NCBI GenBank assembly: GCA_001949185.1
Contig: BDGG01000015.1
Span: 848,314-912,313 of the forward strand
Length of the DNA stretch: 64,000 nucleotides
From: Ramazzottius varieornatus
Taxonomy: Eukaryota; Tardigrada; Eutardigrada; Parachela; Ramazzottiidae
Direction of reading: 5' to 3'
Part shown: piece by piece, positions 57,301 to 64,000 of the stretch
Position numbering within the stretch: position 1 is the first letter of the stretch
How the letters are laid out: every line of letters starts with the position of its first letter
The notes under the pieces: model-generated
Told to the model about the DNA's origin: nothing
Seen by the model: only the letters and a program-made list of their open reading frames with translations
Databases searched by the model: none
Program-made: the position numbers and the translations under genes

Positions 57301-60300
57301 TATTACAAGCACAAGATCCATCATTACCAGAAGAAAACTAACCGCGAGCAAATTTCACTGCTTTTCTGCCTCATAACCTACGTGGACCCATTCGAAGGCG
57401 CCCCGCTTTTCGTCTGTTTTTGTTAGAGAAACAAATCCGAACTTGCGACAGAAGCCTTATCGTCGGGGAGACGTTGGGGGAAAAGGAGGGAGAAAGCGAT
57501 GCTGGTTCAGTCTGGTTGGACATAATCTAGGCGCGAGCGGTAGGGCTCGGCTGACATGCAATATGTGATCATGTGTCGACCGGCCAACATACAGTATTTG
57601 ATTTTTGCGACTTTGTCAAGAATATCATACCCCGTCGGATGAATATTTAGGCCACTGTTGGGTGGCCTCTTTTACACTGAAATCTGTTCAACAAAGGTAT
57701 AAAAATAGTAAAGTGTCGAAATGGATAGCGCCGGCAGTGCCGTAAAGCCGTAACATTATCCGTACAGGCTTGTCCAGTCAAGAGCCTTCTTCAAACTTTG
57801 CCCTGCTGCAACAGGGAGCTCTTGACGGGCAATTGGAGATGGAGAGCTATGAATTGGTGGCTGGCATAAACGATGGCGACAAAAGCTGTAGCGACCCAAA
57901 GGAATTAGCAGAGATGTTTTACGAGCAAGGCGGCAGTCAAAATGCCACAGTCAGCCATAAACACGCTACTTAATCATGACAGTTAGATGGATTGCGTCAT
58001 TTGCAGCCCAGTCGTACTCAGCCATTCTTCCCTCCACATTTTATCCCAATTTTCTTCATGCCATGGCCATTATAGCTGCTTAGCCAGCTCGCCTTCGCTG
58101 CCATGCGCCACAGAAAGCTTCCAACAAGCAAGGCGTACACTCTGCCCGCCATACCCCTCTTGGACACCCCGGCCCACATATTCCTCCACTAGACTAAGGG
58201 GAGCTACAGGAGCGACGCCAGATTCGAAAAGCTACCTTATGATCCTCCACAAGAAACAAAAATGTCGAGTGTGAGCACGACTCCGACAACGAACAGATTC
58301 GGAAGTTTGGCTGGCATTGCCTTCATCACTTTTCAAGCACTGCATACAGCGACCCACAGCCCGAATATAAGGTAGTGGTATGCAGGAGCGTGCAGCATTT
58401 GCCAAACTTGCGCTCCAAAAGAAACCCATCTGCCAAGTCTCTATATTGTACCGACCAAAGTATCTCAAGCTGGCTTCTAAGACCAAGAAAGCAACCCGAC
58501 CTAGTCGAACATCCTACATACATAATAGCATGCCTACAAGAACCTACCTCGAAGCAACTGCTCGCTGGCACAGACTTCCTTCGGCCTTGAAGGTGCATGG
58601 CTCATGGTTGCAACTTCCGGCTTACCGCTTCGCAATCAAGTCACACGGTCTCGTAGCCAACAATAAGAACTTTGGACCATCCAGGCTCCAACCAGCCAGG
58701 CCGCCAGCCTTTGTCCACGAGCGACACATAATGCCAACGTTAAGATCCATTGTACCAAGGCCTGACTGACGTCCTAATGAATCGTCCCTAATTCATGATA
58801 ATGTCATTGTCAGCCAGCCCCGTCCTTGACTCTCTTCAACAGCCACGTCCCAGCGGGGAACCCACAACCCTCTGTCCCATACAAAATCCGCGACGGCGAC
58901 AGACGTTACCCTGCGCAACTGCCTCGAGATGGAAATCTCCAGAGTCCAGACTAGAGCAGTATCTCAAAGAGCCACTCCTTTGTCAGCTGACAAAGTTCCT
59001 TGCAAAACTCTGAATTTTCCAGCTGTTTCCACATTCAAAGCTTCTAAGCATGACAAATTCCAAATAGCTGTCAAGTTCGCTTTGAAATTAACCCAATTTA
59101 GTAAATATTGTGGCCTGAAAATGAAACTGCCCTCTCTTATTTGGCTGACAAGGTCTCCATTTTCTTCGAAGAAAACAAATGAGGATAGTTAAATGGTGAA
59201 AGCTAGTGGTTCAAGGGAGATTAGAGGGGGTTATGGTGATTCTTTTCTCTCCGTACAGAGTTTCTACGACTGCCAGCCTGGCCGTGGGAATATCTACTAT
59301 ATGGGCGAATCTTTTTGCCGGACGACTTCAAGAACGAAACCCGCGGAAAATGAGTCTGTTAAGCCTTGAGGGATAACCCCACCCTTCTCAGTTCATTCCG
59401 TCACTTCATTAATGTTTGTCATTCACACACTGTGCTAGTTTGCTTGATGATGTGGAAGAGCCTTTTAAAGGTCAGTCAAAGTCTGATATGGAGCAGACTG
59501 GCAGCACGTGGCTTCTGGTCATCAGGAAAGCGGTAGCGCGGCGCCTTCCTCTGAATTTGTTTCCCTTTTCTCCGCGCTGACTCGATCAAGTTGCGCCACC
59601 ATCGAAGCCGAAGTATGCTTCGGACAATGCAGACGAAAAACCTGCTATAGCTTGCACCTAAAGAGAAACGATTCGGTCATCACAACGGCTCAGGTGTATC
59701 CGTCGTGCAAACTTTGGCCAGGGACCGCCAGTCCGGACAGGGAGGAAAGGCGGATGAATCCTGTTATGTGGGCGACAGTATCAATACCGCCAAGGCCTTA
59801 TGTACACACACCCCCTTCGATCGCCAAACGTAATTCCCCAAACTTTGTAGCAAAAGACCCAGCCAGAACAGAAAGACAGCCTTTCCCCCACGGACGTCAG
59901 TTTTTCACTATCAAAACCGTATATATAAAATTTCTTGTTTTAGCCTAAATCTTTAGTCCATTTTGAAGAATCGGCGTTCTGTCATTTCAAAGATTGAAGA
60001 GTGGAAAATTATTCTGTAGCCACCACATGACAAAAATGAATAATTTCAGAAGGGGAAAATGTCGAGCGAAGGTGCAGCAGATGACACGGCGACGGCACGT
60101 GCTGCAGCACACCTCGATAAAATGAATAATTTAGCCAGATATGGAGGCAAAAGTATGGATGATGAAGTGAAGTGACCGGAAGTTGAACGCAGCGTGGACT
60201 TGACGATTTGAGAAAGTCCTCGACACGAAGATGATCGAGAAGCTGACTTTTTACTGGAGTAAGTCCGACGAGTTTATTTTCGAGGCGGCATGCGTAATCA

Positions 60301-63300
60301 AAACGGAGCAAAAAGATACAATGTCAAGGCTAATTAGGTGGTCATGCGAAGAGCTCTGCTACTGGCAGTGTCTTTCTGGTGTGATGCTTTGCTTTCCGTC
60401 ACATCAACAATTCAATTTGCGTCAACAAAAAGAGGACGAGTGGCCAGTCGATACACATCTACATAGTATGGAAGTAAAACGCAACATAGGTTGCGCATGG
60501 GGATGATTGACGGATGGTTATTGCCAGCTTTCAGCCTCCATGTTGCAGATTGTTTCCGTTGCCTTCATTAGGCCGGCGATGTGGGCGCTTAAAGCTAGCC
60601 TTGCATGCTGTGTGGAGGACCATTTGCCGCTTAGACCGACAGTCCCGGAAGTTATCGGCCCTTTTTGCCGGCCAAATGGCTCACCAGGAGAGATGGCGAG
60701 CTGCCGCTTGACGTTCCTCCAAAGAAGTCAACCTGAAGCTGGGCTGTAGGCGCAGGAGCGGCAGCCAATGTTAATTACACATCAAACGACGGGCGGCCTT
60801 CAAGGCCTGCAGTGCGCCGATATGAGCAATCTGCCATTTAATGTAGCGTAACAGGCCAGTTTCCGCCTAACGCTTTGCTTTTTCCCCCCGTTTTTTCCTC
60901 CATGTTTAACCAAACTTCCTACCAGCCACTCACTCCCCAAGTTTCCCAACTGTACACTCAAAGTCTGGCACATCTCCTGCCCCAAAAAGAAAAGGTACCT
61001 TACATTTCTTACAATATTTTTGAAAAAATTTGCAACAACTGAAAAACTGACATTTAAAACAGCAATTCATAATGTCGGTGAAAATATTTTCTGTTTCGGC
61101 AAAGTTGTTTTTCTGTAAGGGGGGTAAACTGTGCGCGTAAAATTTTAGGATTATTTTCTCAAGGGGTGAATCGACAGCCCAGCCAGAAGGGTAATGGGTA
61201 AAGTTGAGAAATGCATAGTGAGGGCTCGAGTGTGGGTCTGGCTCCTCCAGGAAGAGCATCAAAAGAAACTTTAGGGGAAAAAGAAAATAAAACTGGAGAA
61301 GCCAGTAGCAGTAAAGGAAAAGAGGGGGAAAGAGAGCTGGGAAGAATTAGCTGGATGGAGGGAGAAAGTCGATTGTTACGGCAGTGACTTTTGATGGTTA
61401 TTTTCTTTCGATATGCACAATAAATATGCCGTCGAGGCGAGCCAGTCCAGATTGAGAATAGAGATATTAATGCAACGAACGGGACAAAAGGTCCCGCTAC
61501 AGCTAGGCTCGACAGTGAGGGCTTGCGATGCGCAACGATCGGCGGGATGATCCAGTCAACGCCCATCAAAGTTCGCTGATGTGTGCCCATTATGGATTCA
61601 TTTTGCAGCAAGATCTATGATCTGACGCTGCATATCATCATAACCATAGATTTCCTTCCAAGCCGCGCTCCTTTCCCCATCGGCATGGTCTGCGTCAAGG
61701 AAGGCTATAATTTATCTTGTGGAATTTGTCTTAGCGACGGGAAGCGACATGCGAACATTGCCGGCCTACGGTTTCAGCTTAAAATACATGCCATGTTTGC
61801 TCCTCTTGTCGGCTAAAGTACTGACATGTGTCGTCCAACATGCCATTGTAATTTCCGACTTAACAATATATTCCAAAGCCAAGAAAGTCTACTTGATGAA
61901 ATAATTGCTGACATGTGTCTCTAATGTTCCCCGGACCACGCGCGCACGTTTGCGTCACCTTTTACCGAAGGGAGATCACACTGATCGACCTCAGCCAACG
62001 AAAATTTCTCAAGAAGTCTATGAATTTTCGTGAAAGCTAACACCAGACAGAATTCAGTGTAACGCAGACAAGAATCCTAAATTTAACTTCCGCGTTCGGA
62101 ACACATTTTGATGGCTTGAATGGTCGGTTTATATTTGTCATGCTTATGATGCGTGAAAAATAATGTCGGGGTTAATGGCGAAAATAATGAGGTGTTGAAT
62201 TGCTGAGGAAATTTAAGATTTAACGATGCTGGCTGTTCAGGTCGAGCTGAAGACGCTGCCTCCTTATGGCTCTAATTTACGTGTAACGACAAATTTTGTG
62301 ACGTGTGTCCGATCGTGCTGATGAGAGTAAATATATCATACGGGAGGGTTCTCCGGCGCAGCATGCATGCAGCAACGACACGCAACATTTTGCTGTATGA
62401 ATGTCAGTGAATGCAGCCAAATCGGAAATGGACAAGTCATTAAAAGTACAGAGCTTAGCCAAAGACCGACAGCCAAGAGCAAACTTGTGAAACAAGCGCC
62501 AAAGCAAACTATCGTCAAGAAGTCGTCAAGAAGATACAGGGCCAAGTCAGCAGCCAAGGCAGATGCAGAAATGGAGGCTTCCATGGCTCCCATATTATTG
62601 GCCACTCGACATTTTGATCGTTTCAAGAAGGCCTGACTACGCCATGCCATTGTGGGCTAGCTTCCTTCATCCAGCTCTTCTTCCTTCCCTCCTGACGGAA
62701 GCCCCGATGGCCAGCCCGTGTCAAGACTAAAGAGGCCGAGACCGCTGTGTCTACCGAGGAGCTAAGAGCCTTGTAAATCGGAAATACTATTGATTGTGTC
62801 CACAGGGACAGCCATGCAGCTCGATGGCCTACGACCAGACGATCGCGAGTGATCCAGCTGTGCATGCCTACAATACACACACACAATGTATCAACCAAAC
62901 CCAAGCGTCGCTCCACTTGCCCTTCCTTACACAATCAAATATCATCAAATATTCACGCATCAATTAACCGATAAATTAGTCTCATAATTTCACAATTGCA
63001 AAGCGGAAACTCATCCTATCAACCTGAAAAGTATCTTATACATTTAAAGATGGTATTCCGATTTTTCCGCCCACAAAGAAAAAGGTCATCAAGTGTCCCG
63101 GACATGATGATACTATATTCAGAAGCAATATACCCGAAGACATTGCTCATTATTTGAGTGTTAAAAGTTGGATTTCAACGACATGAAGCTTGTAATTTGA
63201 TTAGACAATCAATAACCGCGATGTTGACGTACTCTGGAAAATTAATGTGGTGCTACAAGCAACTAGGGAAACCCAGGGACTGTGGTGGATTCTTCGAGGA

Positions 63301-64000
63301 CCCATTGCATGGCCATAATTACCGGAAGGGAGCCAAGGAAAGCCTTTCACGTTGGATACTTGCTAAAATGACTTGTCATGGGGAAGACTAAAGAGTGTCA
63401 TGAGACCTGGCGGATGGAAGGAAGGAAGAAAGGAAGGAAGGGAGGAAGGATGGTAGCAGGCAGAGCACACTGCATGAAGCGCAAGCTTTCAGGTGAGAAG
63501 ATCCGATATCCAGCATAGACAACACTATTACGCACTGGCGATCGCATTTCCCTACGATTTACCCTTCCACCTACGCCAGCGCATTTTTTTCCTTGGCAAA
63601 GAATGCTGTCATACGATCCGGACATCTCCTGCAGCATTATAATGCACAAACATGCCCGCCATAAACACAATTTCCACAGAAAAGTCACGTTGAGGTGTGT
63701 GGTTCTGTCTTCCCTTTTAGTCTTTTGGGCGCAGCATCGAAAGCCGATAAGTGGTCAATATGGGCGCGCTGGCGACACTTACCGCGGTATTATTGACATC
63801 CAATTGTAATTCATAGTTGGCCAGCAGATTATGGCGATGGTTGATGTGGTCGCGGGCTAGGAGGGCGGCGGGAAGCACACCGCGACCCAAGCGACTGGCT
63901 TCCGAGTGCTGAGCTAGAGGGAAAAGCCCGGCAATTAGCACTTCCCCCTTGACCGGATTATTCCGCTTGCTCTTGTTGTGATGATGGCCGGCGTGGTAAT
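51342..64000 (-). CDS. GABA-B-type receptor (GABBR2-like), 5' end outside window
   Basis: Sixteen minus-strand exons: 63783-64000 (cut by edge), 55848-55988, 55696-55748, 55479-55593, 55219-55401, 54714-55034, 54376-54646, 53921-54312, 53726-53848, 53457-53564, 53135-53359, 52898-53059, 52735-52843, 52478-52670, 51808-52184 and 51342-51523. Those after the first total 2955 nt and close in phase. The Venus-flytrap domain runs from [20 protein letters not shown] to [17 protein letters not shown] (exons 1-7). Seven helices follow: [64 protein letters not shown] and [17 protein letters not shown], close to GABBR2. A coiled coil (exons 12-13; [32 protein letters not shown]) would mediate dimerisation. 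The Ser-rich tail is long. Metabotropic class C receptor; the ligand is not predictable here. Confidence 0.92.
51639..51738. repeat. Palindromic repeat pair, first copy half-size
   Basis: A right arm only (TTGCGCCACTTGAG, about 51639-51653) and a full hairpin at 51686-51738 (CCAAAGTGGCGCG with TTGCGCCACTTGAG), in the last GABA-B receptor intron. Confidence 0.65.
52265..52398. repeat. Palindromic repeat pair
   Basis: Two hairpins (about 52265-52316 and 52346-52398) in the GABA-B receptor intron between the exons ending at 52478 and starting at 52184. No further copies were seen to the right of this point. Confidence 0.7.
55989..63782. other. 7.8-kb GABA-B receptor intron, no gene seen
   Basis: Separates the first flytrap exon from the second. 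Open frames here (for example 58380-58769 and 59508-59948 on the plus strand) have no motif and no splice support. The common palindromic repeat was not found in it, while CCAGCC/GGCC-rich short runs are frequent. Confidence 0.55.
63414..63452. repeat. GGAA/GGAAG microsatellite
   Basis: Imperfect purine-strand repeat near the right end of the long GABA-B receptor intron. Confidence 0.85.

Noticed and set aside
59508-59948. 146-codon plus-strand frame in the long GABA-B receptor intron
   Set aside because: No motif, irregular composition, no flanking splice or promoter evidence; other long frames in this intron are similar chance openings.
1-64000. tRNA, rRNA, CRISPR arrays, operons or bacterial contamination
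   Set aside because: No cloverleaf, rRNA core, spaced direct-repeat array or intron-free gene cluster was seen; nearly every supported gene has spliceosomal introns.

Overview
The window is animal nuclear DNA. Its genes are split by short GT-AG introns (mostly 70-500 bp), each gene has its own strand and spacing with no operons, and the products are metazoan: a cGMP-gated-type four-repeat channel, a GABA-B receptor, a claudin-like protein, WASH complex subunit 3, RPRD2, IDH3A, SLC25A46, LEPROT and R3HDM4. The CNGK-type channel is known from sea urchin and fish sperm and is absent from mammals. Together with the dense intronic repeats and hAT/Tigger/LINE relics this suggests an invertebrate. 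I cannot place the phylum. All exon models are read by eye; for most multi-exon genes the exon phases close exactly, which is the main internal check.

Layout. 0-6.3 kb: a dead Tigger/pogo transposase (-), the tail of a Tudor-domain gene (+), a LEPROT/Vps55 gene (+), then an unassigned stretch. 6.3-17 kb: a 14-exon CNGK-type channel gene (+) of about 2293 residues, with four S1-S6 plus cyclic-nucleotide-domain repeats. 18-20 kb: SLC25A46 (-). 21.5-22.8 kb: an R3HDM4-like gene (-). 23-30 kb: a transposon nest, where a LINE reverse transcriptase is split by a hAT element (8-bp target duplication) and by a second, 621-bp hAT-type MITE (another 8-bp duplication), followed by a 167-bp tandem duplication and an ORF1-like frame. 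30.4-32.3 kb: IDH3A (+).

32.7-36 kb: WASHC3 (-) and, immediately downstream on the same strand, a gene made almost entirely of repeated copies of the WASHC3 C-terminal motif, with every repeat split by an intron at the same place. 36.4-37.9 kb: a two-exon MATH-BTB gene (-). 39.2-42.5 kb: a decaying unrecognised gene (-), one exon of which is broken by a second copy of the same hAT family. 42.8-43.8 kb: a fold-back element. 44.1-47.3 kb: RPRD2-like (+). 47.8 kb: a small two-helix membrane protein (+). 48.4-50.2 kb: a claudin-superfamily gene (-). 51.3-64 kb: a GABA-B receptor (-) that runs off the right edge, with a 7.8-kb intron.

A short palindromic repeat (arms close to CCAAGTGGCGCACG/CGTGCGCCACTTGG, about 50 bp in all, often in pairs) is scattered through introns and spacers from 3.5 to 52.4 kb; I counted about 22 copies. 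There is one assembly gap (50 N at 21194-21243). I saw no tRNA, rRNA, CRISPR array or bacterial-type gene.
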